The position numbers were made by a program, and so were the translations under genes. Below, piece by piece: positions 1-11,770 of a DNA stretch of 64,000 nt. The notes beneath the pieces were generated by a model, which was not told the DNA's origin, did not search any database, and saw only the letters and a program-made list of their open reading frames with translations. Source of the stretch: Achromobacter pulmonis (lineage in GTDB: Bacteria; Pseudomonadota; Gammaproteobacteria; Burkholderiales; Burkholderiaceae_B); contig NZ_CADIJV010000019.1 of NCBI RefSeq assembly GCF_902859765.1, forward strand, positions 40,105 through 104,104, read 5' to 3'. Numbering within the stretch: position 1 is the first letter of the stretch; every line of letters starts with the position of its first letter.

Positions 1-2329
1 ACGGAATGATCGGGTGCGCCAGGCGCAGCACGCCTTCCAGCACGCGGATCAGCGTGCGGCGCGTGCCCAGTTGCTGGGCCGGCGTGCCGGTCTGGATCTG
101 CACCTTGGCCAGTTCCAGGTACCAGTCGCAGTATTCGTCCCAGACGTAGCGGTACAACGCGTTGGCGACATTGTCGAAGCGGTAGTCGGCGAAGCCGCGC
201 GCCACTTCGGCTTCCAGCGTCTGCAGCTGGCTGACGATCCAGCGGTCGACGAACGAGGTTTCGCCCGAGTCCGGACCGGTCAGGTCGTGGCCTTCGGTGT
301 TCATCAGCACGAAACGGGTGGCGTTCCAGAGCTTGTTGCAGAAGTTGCGATAGCCCTCGCAGCGCTTCAGATCGAAGTTGATGTTGCGGCCCAGGGTCGC
401 GTAGGCGGCCATGGTGAAGCGCAGCGCATCGGTGCCGAAGGCGGGGATGCCGTCCGGATACTGGCGGCGCGTCGCTTTCTCGATGGCGCCAGCCTGCTTG
501 GGGTTCATCAGGCCGTAGGTGCGCTTGGCCACCAGGCCATCCAGGTCGATGCCGTCGATCAGGTCGACCGGATCGAGCGTGTTGCCCTTGGACTTGCTCA
601 TCTTCTGGCCGTCGGCGTCGCGGATCAGACCGTGCACGTAGACGTGCTTGAACGGGATCTGGCCGGTCAGATGCGTGGTCAGCATGACCATGCGCGCGAC
701 CCAGAAGAAGATGATGTCGAAACCGGTGACCAGCACGCTGGAGGGCAGGTAGCGTTCCAGGTCGGGCGTCTTGTCGGGCCAGCCGAGCGTGGTGAAAGGC
801 ACCAGGCCCGACGAGAACCAGGTGTCCAGCACGTCCGGGTCGCGCGTGAGACCGCCGGTGACGCCGGCGGCGCGGGCCTGCTGGATCGCTTCGGCCTCGT
901 CGTGCGCGACGAACACCTGGCCGTCTTCCGAGTACCAGGCGGGAATCTGGTGGCCCCACCACAGCTGGCGCGAGATACACCAGTCCTGGATGTTGTTGAG
1001 CCACTGGTTGTAGATGGTGGTCCAGTTGTCCGGGTAGAACCGGATGCGGCCGTCTGCCACCACGTCCAGCGCCACCTCGGTGATGCTCTTGCCCGGGTTG
1101 AGCGTGCCTGCGGGGGCCGGCTTGCTCATGGCGACGAACCATTGGTCGGTCAGCATGGGTTCGAGCACGACGCCGGTGCGGTCGCCCTTGGGCTGCATCA
1201 TCTTGTGCGGCTCGACCTTGACCAGGTAGCCCTCGGCTTCCAGTTGGGCGACCACGGCCTTGCGGGCCTCGTAGCGCTCCATGCCCTGGAACTGCTTGGG
1301 GCCGTTCTCGTTGATGTGCGCGTCGAGCGTGAAGATCACGATCAGCGGCAGGTCGTGGCGCATCGCGCAGGCATAGTCGTTGAAGTCGTGCGCGCCGGTG
1401 ATCTTGACGCAACCGGTGCCGAATTCGGGATCGACGAAGTCATCCGCGATAATGGGGATGTTGCGGTCGCACAGCGGCAGCTCGACTTCCTTGCCGATCA
1501 GGTGCTTGTAACGCGGATCGTCGGGGTGTACGCACAGCGCGCCGTCGGCCAGCATGGTTTCGGGGCGGGTGGTGGCGATGGTCATGCCGCGCAGGGTGAC
1601 CGTCTGGCCGTCCTTGTCGACGATGGTCTGCGGGCCGTCGACGAAGGGGTAGAGGATGTGCCACATGTGGCCGTCGGTCTCTTCCGACTGCACTTCCAGG
1701 TCGGACACGGCCGTCAGCAGCTTGGGGTCCCAGTTGACCAGGCGCTTGCCGCGGTAGATCAGGCCCTGTTTGTGCAGGCGCACGAAGGTCTCGACCACGC
1801 CGCGCGACATGCGCTCGTCCATGGTGAAGTACTCGCGCGGCCAGTCGGCCGAGGCGCCCAGGCGGCGCACCTGACCGGTGATGGCGTTGCCCGACTTTTC
1901 CTTCCATTCCCACACTTTTTCCACGAATTTCTCGCGGCCCAGGTCGTGGCGCGAAACCTTCTGGGCGTCGAGCTGTCTTTCAACCACGATCTGCGTGGCG
2001 ATACCGGCGTGATCCGTCCCCGGGATGAAGACGGTATCGTTGCCCAGCATGCGGTGGTAGCGGATCAGGCCATCCATGATGGTCTGGTTGAACGCGTGGC
2101 CCATGTGCAGGGTGCCCGTCACGTTGGGCGGCGGGAACTGGATGACGTAGGGCTCAGCGGCGCCTTGGGTTCCCGTCCCTGTTTTTACGTGCGAGCCGGC
2201 GGCGAAGTACCCGCGCTTTTCCCACTCGGCGTACCAGCGGGATTCGAGTGCGGCGGGTTCGAAGCTCTTGGAGAGTTCCGGGGTGTCGGTCGCGGCGGGC
2301 GCGGCGTTCGGGGGAGCAGCTTGAGTCAT
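1..2329 (-). CDS. valS: Valyl-tRNA synthetase, partial (C-terminus off the window)
   Basis: Class Ia aminoacyl-tRNA synthetase that charges tRNA-Val in the cytoplasm. The gene reads leftwards from an ATG at 2329 and is still open at base 1. About 776 residues are present of roughly 950 usual for the family, so the C-terminal tRNA-binding and coiled-coil part is missing. The HIGH signature appears as HMGH at residues 75-78, after the typical PPPNVTGTL stretch. The KMSKS loop is seen as [10 protein letters not shown] near residue 575. The editing (CP1) domain lies between them. The gene is divergent from ndk across a 427-bp spacer. Long open frames on the opposite strand are shadows of its GC-rich codons. 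Identification is very secure. Confidence 0.96.
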   Translation of the reverse strand, partial: MTQAAPPNAAPAATDTPELSKSFEPAALESRWYAEWEKRGYFAAGSHVKTGTGTQGAAEPYVIQFPPPNVTGTLHMGHAFNQTIMDGLIRYHRMLGNDTVFIPGTDHAGIATQIVVERQLDAQKVSRHDLGREKFVEKVWEWKEKSGNAITGQVRRLGASADWPREYFTMDERMSRGVVETFVRLHKQGLIYRGKRLVNWDPKLLTAVSDLEVQSEETDGHMWHILYPFVDGPQTIVDKDGQTVTLRGMTIATTRPETMLADGALCVHPDDPRYKHLIGKEVELPLCDRNIPIIADDFVDPEFGTGCVKITGAHDFNDYACAMRHDLPLIVIFTLDAHINENGPKQFQGMERYEARKAVVAQLEAEGYLVKVEPHKMMQPKGDRTGVVLEPMLTDQWFVAMSKPAPAGTLNPGKSITEVALDVVADGRIRFYPDNWTTIYNQWLNNIQDWCISRQLWWGHQIPAWYSEDGQVFVAHDEAEAIQQARAAGVTGGLTRDPDVLDTWFSSGLVPFTTLGWPDKTPDLERYLPSSVLVTGFDIIFFWVARMVMLTTHLTGQIPFKHVYVHGLIRDADGQKMSKSKGNTLDPVDLIDGIDLDGLVAKRTYGLMNPKQAGAIEKATRRQYPDGIPAFGTDALRFTMAAYATLGRNINFDLKRCEGYRNFCNKLWNATRFVLMNTEGHDLTGPDSGETSFVDRWIVSQLQTLEAEVARGFADYRFDNVANALYRYVWDEYCDWYLELAKVQIQTGTPAQQLGTRRTLIRVLEGVLRLAHPIIP

Positions 2330-2485
2330 TACAGGTTCCGGCAGACAGGGCGCCCGGTCGATGGAAACGGGCAAGCAAACCGCTCATTTTAAGATGTAAT
2401 GCGGTCGTATCGGCGTGTTAGAATACCGGGTTACTGTAAACCTTTTAGAAGTCCCTGAATTCATTGGGATTTCGCCAAAAGTTCA

Positions 2486-2515
2486 TTGAAAAAACGCTGA
2501 GGATTTCAGCACAAT
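2486..2515 (+). promoter_or_regulatory. Candidate sigma70 promoter for ndk
   Basis: TTGAAA (2486-2491) and CACAAT (2510-2515) are separated by 18 bp, a fair match to a sigma70 promoter. They lie about 240 bp upstream of ndk in the 427-bp divergent valS/ndk spacer (2330-2756). I see no gene in that spacer. Weak evidence, from motif matching by eye. Confidence 0.3.
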
Positions 2516-2756
2516 GAACCGAGCGAACATTCAATGCGGGATGCCTCCGAAGGGTCGGCAGTGTCGAATCCCCGCCTTGGCACAGGCGGCCGGGACGGCC
2601 CGGAAATGCCGCCGCGACGCAGCCGCTGTCGCGGCCCGGCAGGTCCGAGCCGCTTGCGCGCCCATGGCGCGATGCCGTCTGAAGGGTGACACCAACAGAC
2701 GCAGGCCACGCCAGGCAATCATAGAAACCAGTCAGCAATCCGTTTTTGGAGTTCCC

Positions 2757-3182
2757 ATGTCCGTCCAACGCACCCTCTCGATCATCAAGCCCGACGCCGT
2801 TGCCAAGAACGTCATCGGCCAGATCGTCGGCCGTTTCGAACAAGCCGGCCTGAAGGTCATCGCCGCCCGCCTGACGCAACTGTCGCGCACCGACGCCGAG
2901 CGTTTCTACGCCGTGCACAAAGAGCGCCCCTTCTTCAAGGATCTGGTCGATTTCATGGTCTCGGGCCCCGTGTTCGTGCAAGTGCTGGAAGGTGAAGACG
3001 CCATCCAGAAGAACCGCGACCTGATGGGCGCCACCGATCCCAAGAAGGCCGCCCCGGGCACCATCCGCGCCGACTTCGCCGACAGCATCGACGCCAACGC
3101 CGTGCACGGCTCGGACGCGCCGGAAACGGCCGCCGTCGAAGTGGCTTTCTTCTTCCCCGAAATCAACATCCACAGCCGTTGA
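2757..3182 (+). CDS. ndk: Nucleoside diphosphate kinase
   Basis: Transfers the gamma-phosphate of ATP to nucleoside diphosphates through a phospho-histidine, balancing NTP and dNTP pools. The protein is 141 aa, the normal length. It opens with the family start [11 protein letters not shown], and the catalytic histidine is at residue 117 in NAVHGSDA. The ATG at 2757 was chosen because it gives the standard N-terminus. The same frame is open further upstream but that extension is not family-like. rlmN follows after 41 bp. Confidence 0.98.
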   Translation: MSVQRTLSIIKPDAVAKNVIGQIVGRFEQAGLKVIAARLTQLSRTDAERFYAVHKERPFFKDLVDFMVSGPVFVQVLEGEDAIQKNRDLMGATDPKKAAPGTIRADFADSIDANAVHGSDAPETAAVEVAFFFPEINIHSR

Positions 3183-3223
3183 TTTCCCGGAAATCGTTTT
3201 AGCGTCATAGCACTACCCAGGTC

Positions 3224-4378
3224 ATGGAAACCGTCGAACGAATCAATCTGCTGGGGCTGGACGGCTCCGCCCTGTCCGAACTCGTCGGGCAGTGGGGCGG
3301 CAAGCCGTTTCGCGCCCGCCAGCTGCAGCGCTGGATGCACCAGCGCGGCGCCGATTCGTTCGACGCCATGACCGACCTGGCCCGCGATTTCCGCGGCCAA
3401 CTGGCATCGCGCTGCGTCATCGAGGCGCTGCCCGTCAACACCGAGCAACGCTCGTCTGACGGCACCCGCAAGTGGCTGTTCGACGTGGGGCAGGGCAACG
3501 CCATCGAAACCGTCTTCATCCCCGAAGACGACCGCGGCACCCTGTGCATCTCCAGCCAGGCCGGCTGCGTGGTGAACTGCCGTTTCTGCTCGACCGGGCA
3601 TCAGGGGTTCAACCGCAACCTCAAGACCAGCGAGATCATCGGCCAGCTGTGGTGGGCCAAGCGCGTGCTGGAAGCCGACATCGGCACCGCGCGCCTGGAA
3701 AGCGCCCGCGCCACCGAAGATACCCGGGTCATCAGCAATGTGGTCATGATGGGCATGGGCGAGCCCCTGCTCAACTACGACCAGGTGCTGCCGGCCCTGC
3801 GCCTGATGCTCGACGACAACGCCTACGGCCTGTCGCGCCGCCGCGTCACGGTGTCCACATCGGGCGTGGTGCCCATGATGGACCGCCTGTCGCAGGACTG
3901 TCCGGTGGCGCTGGCCGTGTCGCTGCATGCGCCCAACGACGCGCTGCGCGACGAGCTGGTGCCGTTGAACAAGAAATACCCGTTGAAGGAGTTGCTGGCC
4001 GCGTGCGAACGCTACCTGGCCTTCGCGCCGCGCGACTTCATCACGTTTGAATATTGCATGCTGGACGGTATCAACGATACCGATCAGCATGCCAAGGAAC
4101 TGATAAACATTGCCCGCCAGATCCGCTGCAAGCTCAATCTGATCCCGTTCAATCCCTTCCCCGCGTCCGGTCTGAAGCGTTCGCCTTCGGCCCGCGTCAA
4201 GGTGTTCGCCCAGCGCCTGATGGACGCCGGCATCATCACGACGGTGCGCAAGACCCGGGGGGACGATATCGATGCCGCTTGTGGCCAGTTGGCCGGAGAA
4301 GTGCGCGACCGTACCCGGATCACCGAGCGGAACGCCGCGCAGCGCCAGACCATACCAATTAGACAGGTGCATGCATGA
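3224..4378 (+). CDS. rlmN: Dual-specificity 23S rRNA/tRNA adenine C2-methyltransferase RlmN
   Basis: Radical-SAM enzyme that methylates C2 of A2503 in 23S rRNA and A37 in some tRNAs. The 384-aa protein carries the CxxxCxxC [4Fe-4S] motif as C115-VVN-C119-RF-C122. A second cysteine at residue 353, after [12 protein letters not shown], fits the methyl-carrying catalytic cysteine of the family. MGMGEPLLN (SAM-binding region) is near residue 176. Its stop overlaps the start of the rodZ-like gene by 4 nt (ATGA), so the two are probably translationally coupled. In many relatives a pilF/pilW gene lies between rlmN and rodZ; none is present here. Confidence 0.97.
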   Translation: METVERINLLGLDGSALSELVGQWGGKPFRARQLQRWMHQRGADSFDAMTDLARDFRGQLASRCVIEALPVNTEQRSSDGTRKWLFDVGQGNAIETVFIPEDDRGTLCISSQAGCVVNCRFCSTGHQGFNRNLKTSEIIGQLWWAKRVLEADIGTARLESARATEDTRVISNVVMMGMGEPLLNYDQVLPALRLMLDDNAYGLSRRRVTVSTSGVVPMMDRLSQDCPVALAVSLHAPNDALRDELVPLNKKYPLKELLAACERYLAFAPRDFITFEYCMLDGINDTDQHAKELINIARQIRCKLNLIPFNPFPASGLKRSPSARVKVFAQRLMDAGIITTVRKTRGDDIDAACGQLAGEVRDRTRITERNAAQRQTIPIRQVHA

Positions 4379-4875
4379 CGCAGGATATCGCTTCTGCAGT
4401 TTCAGAGACACCCGCGAGCGCGGGTGGCTCGGGCAATGTGGGCTCGGCGCTGCGCGCGCTGCGCCAATCCAAGGGCTGGTCGCTCGACGAAGTGTCCAGC
4501 CGTATCAAGTTTTCGGCCAAGCAGATCGAGGCCCTCGAAAATGAACAGTGGGCCGATCTTCCCACCGGCGTTTCGCTGCGCGGCCTGATCCGCAACTACG
4601 CCCGCATGCTGGGCGCCGATTCGCAGGCCATCGTCGATTCGCTCGACCCCAAGGCCCGGGTCACCGGACCGGTCAAGCTGAGTCCGGGCGCGTTGCATTC
4701 GGCGCATTCCATTCCCCAGTCCAGCGCTGACGACGATCGCGCGTCGTCGGCGTCGTGGGGCTGGCTGATCGCCATCGTGCTGGTGCTTGCCGCCGGCGTT
4801 GCCTACGCCTTCTGGCAGGGCTGGCTGCCGCAGCAGTGGTTGGCGTTCGACTGGCTTCCCAAGCTGTCCAAGTAA
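4375..4875 (+). CDS. rodZ: RodZ-like helix-turn-helix membrane protein (short form)
   Basis: 166 aa. Residues about 22-90 form a cytoplasmic helix-turn-helix of the RodZ type ([20 protein letters not shown], then a conserved [12 protein letters not shown]). A short linker and one membrane segment at about 127-147 follow. RodZ links MreB to the cell-wall elongation machinery. Escherichia coli RodZ is about 337 aa with a large periplasmic domain; here only about 19 residues follow the membrane segment, so this is a minimal version. The position between rlmN and ispG is the usual rodZ position, which supports the call. The exact role is inferred. Confidence 0.8.
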   Translation: MTQDIASAVSETPASAGGSGNVGSALRALRQSKGWSLDEVSSRIKFSAKQIEALENEQWADLPTGVSLRGLIRNYARMLGADSQAIVDSLDPKARVTGPVKLSPGALHSAHSIPQSSADDDRASSASWGWLIAIVLVLAAGVAYAFWQGWLPQQWLAFDWLPKLSK

Positions 4876-4890
4876 ATACCGATTCGACCG

Positions 4891-6177
4891 ATGCAAGAAT
4901 CCTCTCTGCCTTGCCAGGATGTGCCGCCGCCCGCCGTGGGCGCGGCGCCGCGTCGCGCCACGCGTTCGGTGGCGGTCAAGTGGGGCGACCGAATCGTCCG
5001 CATCGGGGGCGACGCGCCGGTGGTGGTGCAGTCCATGACCAACACCGACACCGCCGATGCCATCGCCACGGCGATCCAGGTCAAGGAGCTGGCGTTGGCC
5101 GGTTCCGAGATGGTGCGCATCACCGTCAATACGCCCGAGGCGGCCAGGGAGGTCGCGGCGATCCGCGAGCAGCTCGATCGCATGGGGGTGGATGTGCCGC
5201 TGGTGGGCGACTTCCACTACAACGGCCACAAGCTGCTGACGCAATTCCCGGAATGCGCGCAGGCGCTGTCCAAATACCGCATCAATCCCGGCAACATGGG
5301 CGGCGGCAAGCGTCGTGACGACAATTTCGCCCAGATGATCGAGGTGGCCTGCCGCTACGACAAGCCGGTGCGCATCGGCGTGAACTGGGGCAGCCTGGAC
5401 CACGAGCTGATGGCGCGCAAGATGGACGAAAACAGCCGCCGCGCCCAGCCCTGGGAGGCCCAGGCGGTCATGCGCGACGCGCTGGTGGTGTCCGCCATCA
5501 GCAACGCCCAGCGCGCCGAGGAACTCGGCCTGCGCCGCGACGCCATCATCCTGTCGTGCAAGGTCAGCCACGTGCAGGACCTGATCGCGGTCTACCGCGA
5601 CCTCTCGGCGCGGTGCGACTACCCGCTGCACCTGGGCCTGACCGAGGCCGGCATGGGCAGCAAGGGTATCGTGGCCTCGACCGCCGCGCTGGCCGTGCTG
5701 CTGCAGCAGGGCATCGGCGACACCATCCGTATTTCGCTGACGCCGGAACCCGGTGGCGACCGTGGCCGCGAAGCTGTTGTGGCGCAGGAAATCCTGCAGA
5801 CCATGGGCCTGCGCGCGTTCACGCCCATGGTGGTGGCCTGCCCCGGTTGCGGCCGCACCAGCAGCACGTTCTTCCAGGAACTGGCCGACAGCATCCAGTC
5901 CTACCTGCGCCGGCAGATGCCGGTGTGGCGCGCCCAATACCCCGGCGTCGAAAGCATGAACGTCGCGGTCATGGGCTGTGTGGTCAACGGGCCTGGCGAA
6001 AGCCGCCACGCGGACATCGGCATCAGCCTGCCGGGCACCGGCGAGGTGCCGGCCGCGCCGGTGTTCGTCGACGGCGAGCGCACGGTCACCCTGAAGGGCG
6101 ATCGTATCGCCGAGGAATTCCAGGCCATCGTTGAAGACTATGTGGCGCGTCGCTATGGCGCGCTCGCCTCTCATTAA
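4891..6177 (+). CDS. ispG: 4-hydroxy-3-methylbut-2-en-1-yl diphosphate synthase (GcpE)
   Basis: Iron-sulfur enzyme of the MEP isoprenoid pathway, converting MEcPP to HMBPP. The protein is 428 aa. It has an N-terminal TIM-barrel part ([33 protein letters not shown]) and a C-terminal cluster domain with [11 protein letters not shown] and a further cysteine in GCVVNGPGE, giving the three cysteine ligands expected. The start is the ATG 15 bp after the rodZ-like stop. Some 20 residues precede the conserved domain, as in other betaproteobacteria. Confidence 0.97.
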   Translation: MQESSLPCQDVPPPAVGAAPRRATRSVAVKWGDRIVRIGGDAPVVVQSMTNTDTADAIATAIQVKELALAGSEMVRITVNTPEAAREVAAIREQLDRMGVDVPLVGDFHYNGHKLLTQFPECAQALSKYRINPGNMGGGKRRDDNFAQMIEVACRYDKPVRIGVNWGSLDHELMARKMDENSRRAQPWEAQAVMRDALVVSAISNAQRAEELGLRRDAIILSCKVSHVQDLIAVYRDLSARCDYPLHLGLTEAGMGSKGIVASTAALAVLLQQGIGDTIRISLTPEPGGDRGREAVVAQEILQTMGLRAFTPMVVACPGCGRTSSTFFQELADSIQSYLRRQMPVWRAQYPGVESMNVAVMGCVVNGPGESRHADIGISLPGTGEVPAAPVFVDGERTVTLKGDRIAEEFQAIVEDYVARRYGALASH

Positions 6178-6231
6178 AGAAAGGGTGTGGCCGCAGGCGC
6201 GCTTGCCAGCGCGCGGGGCGGCATGATCAAG

Positions 6232-7518
6232 ATGACTCAAGCTTTCCAGAAAGTCGCCGCCATCCGCGGCATGAATGACCTGCTGCCGGGGCCGAGCGCC
6301 CGTTGGGAGCAATTCGAGGAAATCGTGCGCGGCTGGCTGCGCGGCTACGGCTATCGCAATGTGCGTACGCCCGTGCTTGAGCATACGCGCCTGTTCACGC
6401 GCGGCATCGGCGAAGTGACCGACATCGTCGAAAAAGAGATGTACACGTTCACCGATGCGCTCAACGGCGAATCGCTGACCATGCGGCCCGAGATGACCGC
6501 CGGCATCGTGCGCGCCTCGATCGAGCACAACCTGCTGTACGACCGTCCGCAGCGCGTCTACTCGATCGGCCCGGTGTTCCGCCATGAGCGCCCGCAGCGC
6601 GGCCGCTACCGCCAGTTCCACCAGATCGACGTCGAGGCCCTGGGTTTTGCCGGCCCGGACGTTGATGCCGAACTGATCGTCATGCTGGCCCGCCTGTGGA
6701 AGCTGCTGGGCCTGACCGACGTGCGCCTGGAATTGAACTCGCTGGGCCAACCGGCCGAGCGCGCCGCGCACCGCGCCGCCCTGATCGCGCACCTGGAAAA
6801 GCACAGCGACATTCTGGACGAAGACGGCAAGCGCCGCCTTTACACCAATCCGCTGCGCGTGCTGGACACCAAGAACCCCGCCATGCAGGAAATGGCCGAC
6901 AGCGCTCCGCGCCTGTTCGATTTCCTGGGCGAGGAATCGCGCGCCCACTTCGAGGGCGTGTGCCAGCGCCTGACCGACGCCGGCATCGAATACCGGCTCA
7001 ACCCGCGCCTGGTGCGCGGGCTGGACTACTACAACCTGACCGTCTTCGAATGGGTCACCGACCGCCTCGGCTCCCAGGGCACGGTGTGCGGTGGCGGCCG
7101 CTACGACGGCCTGATCGAGCTGCTGGGCGGCAAGCCTGCGCCGGCGGTCGGCTTCGCGATTGGCATGGAGCGCCTGCTGGACCTGTGGGAACAGAGCGTG
7201 CAGATCGACGCCCCGGCCGAGTGCGACGTCTACGTGGTGCATCAGGGCGAGGACGCGCAGCGCCTTGCCGCCCGGGTGGGCGAAGACCTGCGCGACGCCG
7301 GCCTGTCGGTGGTGGTGCATGCCGGCGCCGCCAGCTTCAAGTCCCAATTCAAGCGCGCCGATGCCAGCGGAGCCCGGGTTGCGGTTATCCTTGGCGCCGA
7401 TGAAGTGGCCGCGCAGACCGCCAGCATCAAGTTCCTGCGTGCCGACGCCCAAGGCGAAGCCGCGCAGCAGCAAGTCCCGTTGGCGGGCTTGGCCGACGTA
7501 TTGAATCTCAAGGGTTAG
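6232..7518 (+). CDS. hisS: Histidyl-tRNA synthetase
   Basis: Class II synthetase that charges tRNA-His. From the ATG at 6232 the protein is 428 aa and begins [16 protein letters not shown], the family-typical start. An in-frame ATG at 6223 adds only three residues and sits closer to the purine-rich GGGGCGG, so it is a real alternative. A GTG at 6187 is less likely. Motif 2 is visible as [16 protein letters not shown], and the histidine-binding motif as RGLDYYNLT. The C-terminal anticodon-binding domain starts around residue 330. One base separates its stop from the next gene. Confidence 0.97.
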   Translation: MTQAFQKVAAIRGMNDLLPGPSARWEQFEEIVRGWLRGYGYRNVRTPVLEHTRLFTRGIGEVTDIVEKEMYTFTDALNGESLTMRPEMTAGIVRASIEHNLLYDRPQRVYSIGPVFRHERPQRGRYRQFHQIDVEALGFAGPDVDAELIVMLARLWKLLGLTDVRLELNSLGQPAERAAHRAALIAHLEKHSDILDEDGKRRLYTNPLRVLDTKNPAMQEMADSAPRLFDFLGEESRAHFEGVCQRLTDAGIEYRLNPRLVRGLDYYNLTVFEWVTDRLGSQGTVCGGGRYDGLIELLGGKPAPAVGFAIGMERLLDLWEQSVQIDAPAECDVYVVHQGEDAQRLAARVGEDLRDAGLSVVVHAGAASFKSQFKRADASGARVAVILGADEVAAQTASIKFLRADAQGEAAQQQVPLAGLADVLNLKG

Positions 7519-7519
7519 C

Positions 7520-8158
7520 ATGGCATACGATCTGGAAGAACAGGAACAACTCGACGCGATCAAGGCGTGGTGGGCCCGCTACGGCACCCTGGTCATGGTG
7601 CTGGTGGCCGCGGTGGCGCTGGCCTGGGGCGGTTGGTGGGGCGCCAAGGCCTACCAGGCGCACAAGGCCAACCAGGCCATGGGCTACTTCGAGGCGCTCG
7701 AAGATGCGGCCCGCCTGGGCGGCGCCGATTCGGCCGTGCGCATCAAGGCTGCCGCTGCAACGCTGCGTGACCAATACGGCTCGACCGGCTACGCCGCGCG
7801 CGGTGCGCTGGTGGCGGCGCAGGCGCTGCAGGCCCAGAATGACATCGACGGCGCGCGCCAGCAGCTTGAATGGCTGGCCGGCCAATCCAAGAATCCCTCG
7901 ATGCAGGCGGTGGCGCGGTTGCGCCTGGCGGGCCTGCTGCTCGACCAGAAGCAGTACGATGCCGCCCTGGGGCAGCTGAACAACGCGCCGGCCGCGTTTG
8001 CCGCCTTGTTCGCCGATCGCCGCGGCGATATCCTCGCGGCGCAAGGCAAGCGCGAGGAAGCGCGTGCCGCATGGCAAAGCGCCATCGATGGCCTGGGCAC
8101 GGCGAATCCGCTGACCCAGGTGGTGCAATTGAAACTGGATGCCCTGAGCGGAGCGTGA
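7520..8158 (+). CDS. YfgM-like tetratricopeptide membrane protein
   Basis: 212 aa with a short cytoplasmic N-terminus, one membrane segment at about 23-43 (VMVLVAAVALAWGGWWGA) and a periplasmic TPR-like alpha-helical domain. This matches YfgM (UPF0070), a partner of the SecYEG-associated chaperone PpiD in E. coli. The position between hisS and bamB is the conserved yfgM position. No catalytic motif is seen or expected. bamB starts 5 bp after its stop. Confidence 0.85.
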   Translation: MAYDLEEQEQLDAIKAWWARYGTLVMVLVAAVALAWGGWWGAKAYQAHKANQAMGYFEALEDAARLGGADSAVRIKAAAATLRDQYGSTGYAARGALVAAQALQAQNDIDGARQQLEWLAGQSKNPSMQAVARLRLAGLLLDQKQYDAALGQLNNAPAAFAALFADRRGDILAAQGKREEARAAWQSAIDGLGTANPLTQVVQLKLDALSGA

Positions 8159-8163
8159 CTGGA

Positions 8164-9321
8164 ATGCGTAAATTTGCCTTTGGCCGCGCCTGGCGCGGCG
8201 CGGTGTGCCTGACGGGCATGCTGGCCCTGGGCGGCTGCGGCCTGTTTTCCCACGACGATGGCCGTTACGACCCCGCTCCCCTGACCGAATACAAGGCGGG
8301 CATGTCGGTGCGCCAGGTCTGGTCGACCTCCATCGGCAGCGGTTCCGGCCTGGGCTTCGTGCCCACGGTGCTGGGCAACGCGGTCTACGCCGCCACGCCC
8401 GACGGCTCGGTCGGCAAGTTCGACCTGCAAAGCGGCCGCCCCATCTGGAAATCGCAGGCGGGCGTGAAGCTGACCGCGGGAGCCGGCAGTGACGGCACCA
8501 CCACCGCCGTGGCCTCGCCCGATGGCGACGTGGTCGCCTTCGACGACAGCGGCAAGGTCAAGTGGAAAGTGCGCGCCACCAGCGACGTCAACATCCCGCC
8601 GGTGGTGGGCTATGGCATCGTCGTGGTCCGCAGTGGCGACTACCGTATTCAGGCCTTCGACGCCAACAATGGCGAACGGCTCTGGAGCGTGCAGCGTCCC
8701 GGCCCGGCGCTGGCTCTGCGCAGCACCGCCCAGATGGTGCTGGCCGAAGGCCTGGTCATCACCGGCCTGCCCGGCGGCAAGATGCTGGCCATCGCCTCCG
8801 ACAGCGGCAACGTGCAATGGGAAGGCACCGTGGCCACCCCGCGCGGCGCCAGCGACCTGGAGCGCCTGACCGACGTGGTGGGCGCGCCGCGCATCGCCGG
8901 CAACCTGCTTTGCGCCGTGGCCTACCAAGGGCGTATCGTATGCTTTGACGTCACGGCCGGCGGCCGTCCTATCTGGGCCAAGGACTTCTCCAGCGTCAGC
9001 GGCATGACCCTGGACCAGCGCTTTGCCTATTCGGCCGACCAGAACAGCGTGGTCAACGCCTTCGCGCTCGACAACGGCGGCAACGTCTGGAAGCAGGCGG
9101 CGCTGAAGAACCGCCAGCTCACCGCGCCGGCCCTGTTGGGCGGCGCGCTCGCGGTCGGCGACCTGGACGGCTACGTGCATTTCCTGTCGCGCAGTGACGG
9201 CAGCCTGATGGCGCGCCTGTCCGTCGGGGGCGGCGCCATCGTGTCGCCGCCGCAGACGACGTCCCAAGGTGTGCTGGTCCAGACGGGCAATGGCAATCTC
9301 GTCCTGATCGGCACCAACTAA
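8164..9321 (+). CDS. bamB: Outer-membrane assembly lipoprotein BamB
   Basis: Lipoprotein component of the BAM complex, which inserts beta-barrel proteins into the outer membrane. From the ATG at 8164 the product is 385 aa. A lipoprotein signal (GMLALGGC) puts the lipidated cysteine at about residue 25. The rest is a PQQ-like beta-propeller, seen in recurring blades such as [20 protein letters not shown] and [10 protein letters not shown]. It sits between yfgM and der, the usual context. Confidence 0.94.
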   Translation: MRKFAFGRAWRGAVCLTGMLALGGCGLFSHDDGRYDPAPLTEYKAGMSVRQVWSTSIGSGSGLGFVPTVLGNAVYAATPDGSVGKFDLQSGRPIWKSQAGVKLTAGAGSDGTTTAVASPDGDVVAFDDSGKVKWKVRATSDVNIPPVVGYGIVVVRSGDYRIQAFDANNGERLWSVQRPGPALALRSTAQMVLAEGLVITGLPGGKMLAIASDSGNVQWEGTVATPRGASDLERLTDVVGAPRIAGNLLCAVAYQGRIVCFDVTAGGRPIWAKDFSSVSGMTLDQRFAYSADQNSVVNAFALDNGGNVWKQAALKNRQLTAPALLGGALAVGDLDGYVHFLSRSDGSLMARLSVGGGAIVSPPQTTSQGVLVQTGNGNLVLIGTN

Positions 9322-9346
9322 ACTCTTAAGAACAAAGCCTTACACC

Positions 9347-10699
9347 GTGTCTTTCAAGCCTGTCGTTGCCCTGGTCGGCCGTCCCAATGTGGGGAAGTCG
9401 ACCCTTTTCAACCGCCTGACGCGATCGCGCGCCGCGCTGGTGGCCGATTTTTCCGGCCTGACCCGCGATCGCCATTACGGCGAGGGCAGGGTGGGCGAGA
9501 TCCCGTTCATCGTCATCGACACGGGCGGTTTCGAGCCGGTTGCCAAGGACGGCATCCTGCTGGAAATGGCGCGCCAGACGCGCCAGGCCATCGCCGAGGC
9601 CGACGTCGTCGTGTTCCTGGTGGATGCGCGCGCTGGTCTCAATGCGCATGACCACGAAATCGCCACGCTGCTGCGCAAATCGGGCCAGCAGCGCGTGCTG
9701 CTGGCGGTGAACAAGGCCGAAGGCATGGCGGCCGGCACATCCATCGCCGAGTTCCACGAGCTGGGCCTGGGGCAACCCTATCCCATCTCGGCGGCGCATG
9801 GTGACGGCATCGTCGACCTGATCGAGCTCGCACTGCAGGACCTGGCCGAACCGCCGGCCGAGGAAGAGCCGGTCGAAGAGGGCGAGCACGACCACCGCAT
9901 CAAGCTGGCCATCGTGGGGCGTCCGAACGTCGGCAAGTCCACGCTGATCAACACGCTGATGGGCGAAGAGCGGGTGATCGCGTTCGACATGCCCGGCACC
10001 ACCCGCGATGCCATCGAAATCGATTTCGAGCGCGACGGCCGTCGCTACACGTTGATCGACACCGCCGGCCTGCGCAAGCGCGGCAAGGTGTTCGAGGCGG
10101 TCGAGAAGTTCTCGGTCATCAAGACGCTGCAGGCCATCGAGGCCAGCAACGTGGTGCTGCTGATGCTGGACGCGCAGACCGAGATCTCCGAACAGGACGC
10201 CCACATCGCGGGCTTCGTGCTGGAGACCGGACGCGCCGTGGTCGTGGCCATCAACAAGTGGGACGGCCTGGACGGCGAGGAAAAGGAACGCATCGAGCGC
10301 GAATTCATGCGTAAGCTGCGCTTCCTGTCTTTCGCTCGCGTGCACACCATTTCGGCGCTGCGCGGGCAGGGCATCAAGCCGTTGCTCAAGTCGGTCAACG
10401 CGGCCCATGCCGCCGCCTTCGCCAAGCTGTCCACGCCCAAGCTGACGCGCGAGTTGCAGGCCGCCGTCGAGCAGCAGCCGCCGCCGCGCAAGGGCATTTT
10501 CCGTCCCAAGATGCGTTATGCGCACCAGGGCGGCCAGAATCCCCCGCTGGTGGTGATCCACGGCAACGCGCTGGACGCGGTGCCCGATTCGTATCGCCGC
10601 TACCTGGAAACCCGTTTCCGCAATGCTTTCGATCTGGCCGGCACGCCGCTGCGGATCGAATTCAAGTCTTCGCACAACCCCTACGCGCAGGAAAGCTGA
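9347..10699 (+). CDS. der: Ribosome-associated GTPase Der (EngA)
   Basis: Essential GTPase with two G domains in tandem, needed for 50S subunit maturation. The 450-aa protein shows two P-loops, both GRPNVGKST, near residues 10 and 185. It also has both DTGG/DTAG switch motifs, two NK.D-type specificity motifs (NKAEG, NKWDG) and a C-terminal KH-like domain rich in basic residues. The start is a GTG (9347), which begins exactly at the family N-terminus. Confidence 0.97.
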   Translation: MSFKPVVALVGRPNVGKSTLFNRLTRSRAALVADFSGLTRDRHYGEGRVGEIPFIVIDTGGFEPVAKDGILLEMARQTRQAIAEADVVVFLVDARAGLNAHDHEIATLLRKSGQQRVLLAVNKAEGMAAGTSIAEFHELGLGQPYPISAAHGDGIVDLIELALQDLAEPPAEEEPVEEGEHDHRIKLAIVGRPNVGKSTLINTLMGEERVIAFDMPGTTRDAIEIDFERDGRRYTLIDTAGLRKRGKVFEAVEKFSVIKTLQAIEASNVVLLMLDAQTEISEQDAHIAGFVLETGRAVVVAINKWDGLDGEEKERIEREFMRKLRFLSFARVHTISALRGQGIKPLLKSVNAAHAAAFAKLSTPKLTRELQAAVEQQPPPRKGIFRPKMRYAHQGGQNPPLVVIHGNALDAVPDSYRRYLETRFRNAFDLAGTPLRIEFKSSHNPYAQES

Positions 10700-10702
10700 T
10701 CC

Positions 10703-11770
10703 ATGAGCCGTTTCTGGAGTCCCGTGGTCGGGACGCTCAGTCCGTATGTCCCGGGCGAGCAGCCCAAGCTTCAGAACCTCATCAAGCTGAACACCAACGA
10801 GCATCCCCATGGACCGTCGCCCAAGGTGCTCGAGGCGATCCGTGCGGCGTGCGACGATACCCTCAAGCTCTATCCCGATCCGTCGTCCGACCGCCTGCGT
10901 CAGGCGGTGGCGACGGCGGTGGGCGTGGCGCCGGCCAACGTCTTCGTCGGCAATGGCTCGGATGAAGTGCTGGCGCATGCCTTCCTGGCGCTGCTCAAGC
11001 ACGAGCGCCCGCTGCGCTTTCCCGACATTACCTACAGCTTCTACCCCGTCTACTGCGGCCTGTACGGCATCGACTACCAGACCCTGCCGCTGACCGATGA
11101 TTTCCGCATCGACGTCGAAGACTATCTGCCGGGCCGTCATGGTCAGGCTGGCGCCATCATCTTCCCCAATCCGAACGCGCCCACCGGCCGCGCGCTGACG
11201 CTGGCCGAAGTCGAGCGCATAGTGGCGGGCAACCCGGACTGCGTGGTGGTGGTGGACGAGGCCTATGTCGATTTCGGCGCTGAATCGGCCATCCCGCTGA
11301 CGGCGCGGTACGACAACCTGCTGGTGATCCAGACGTTGTCCAAGTCGCGTTCGCTGGCCGGTCTGCGGGTCGGTTTCGCGGTGGGCGGCCCGGAACTGAT
11401 CGATGGCCTGGAGCGGGTCAAGAACAGCTTCAATTCCTATCCTGTGGATCGCCTGGCCTCGGCCGGCGCGGTGGCCGCGCTCGAGGACGTCGAGTACTTC
11501 GAGCAGACGCGCCAGGCGGTGATCCAGACCCGCGCGCGCATGACGGCCGGGCTGCAGGCGCTGGGCTTCGAGGTGCTGCCGTCCAGCGCCAATTTCGTGT
11601 TCGCCCGGCACGCTTCGCGCGATGCCGCCGAACTGGCGGCCGGTCTGCGTGAACGCAGCATCATCGTGCGCCATTTCCGCCAGCCGCGCATAGATCAGTT
11701 CCTGCGTATTACAGTGGGCACGGATGCACAGTGCGAATTGCTTCTGGAGGCGCTCGCGCAGGTCATCTGA
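10703..11770 (+). CDS. hisC: Histidinol-phosphate aminotransferase
   Basis: PLP-dependent enzyme of histidine biosynthesis, converting imidazole acetol phosphate to histidinol phosphate. 355 aa. The fold-type I signature is clear: [14 protein letters not shown] at the N-terminus, [19 protein letters not shown], and the PLP-binding lysine in [15 protein letters not shown]. It begins 3 bp after der, so it looks co-transcribed. It lies apart from a full his operon, although hisS and hisZ are within 5 kb on either side. Confidence 0.95.
   Translation: MSRFWSPVVGTLSPYVPGEQPKLQNLIKLNTNEHPHGPSPKVLEAIRAACDDTLKLYPDPSSDRLRQAVATAVGVAPANVFVGNGSDEVLAHAFLALLKHERPLRFPDITYSFYPVYCGLYGIDYQTLPLTDDFRIDVEDYLPGRHGQAGAIIFPNPNAPTGRALTLAEVERIVAGNPDCVVVVDEAYVDFGAESAIPLTARYDNLLVIQTLSKSRSLAGLRVGFAVGGPELIDGLERVKNSFNSYPVDRLASAGAVAALEDVEYFEQTRQAVIQTRARMTAGLQALGFEVLPSSANFVFARHASRDAAELAAGLRERSIIVRHFRQPRIDQFLRITVGTDAQCELLLEALAQVI

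Noticed and set aside
14-2392. A 792-codon open frame on the plus strand opposite valS
   Set aside because: It is antisense to an unmistakable valyl-tRNA synthetase. The translation has no family likeness and reflects GC-rich third-position bias.
2514-2756. N-terminal extension of Ndk by 81 codons
   Set aside because: The extension lacks family similarity and the standard 141-aa start at 2757 gives His117 in its usual place.
4402-7563. A 1,053-codon minus-strand open frame across rodZ, ispG and hisS
   Set aside because: It spans several well-identified plus-strand genes. The product is His/Ala/Gln-rich noise typical of antisense frames at high GC.
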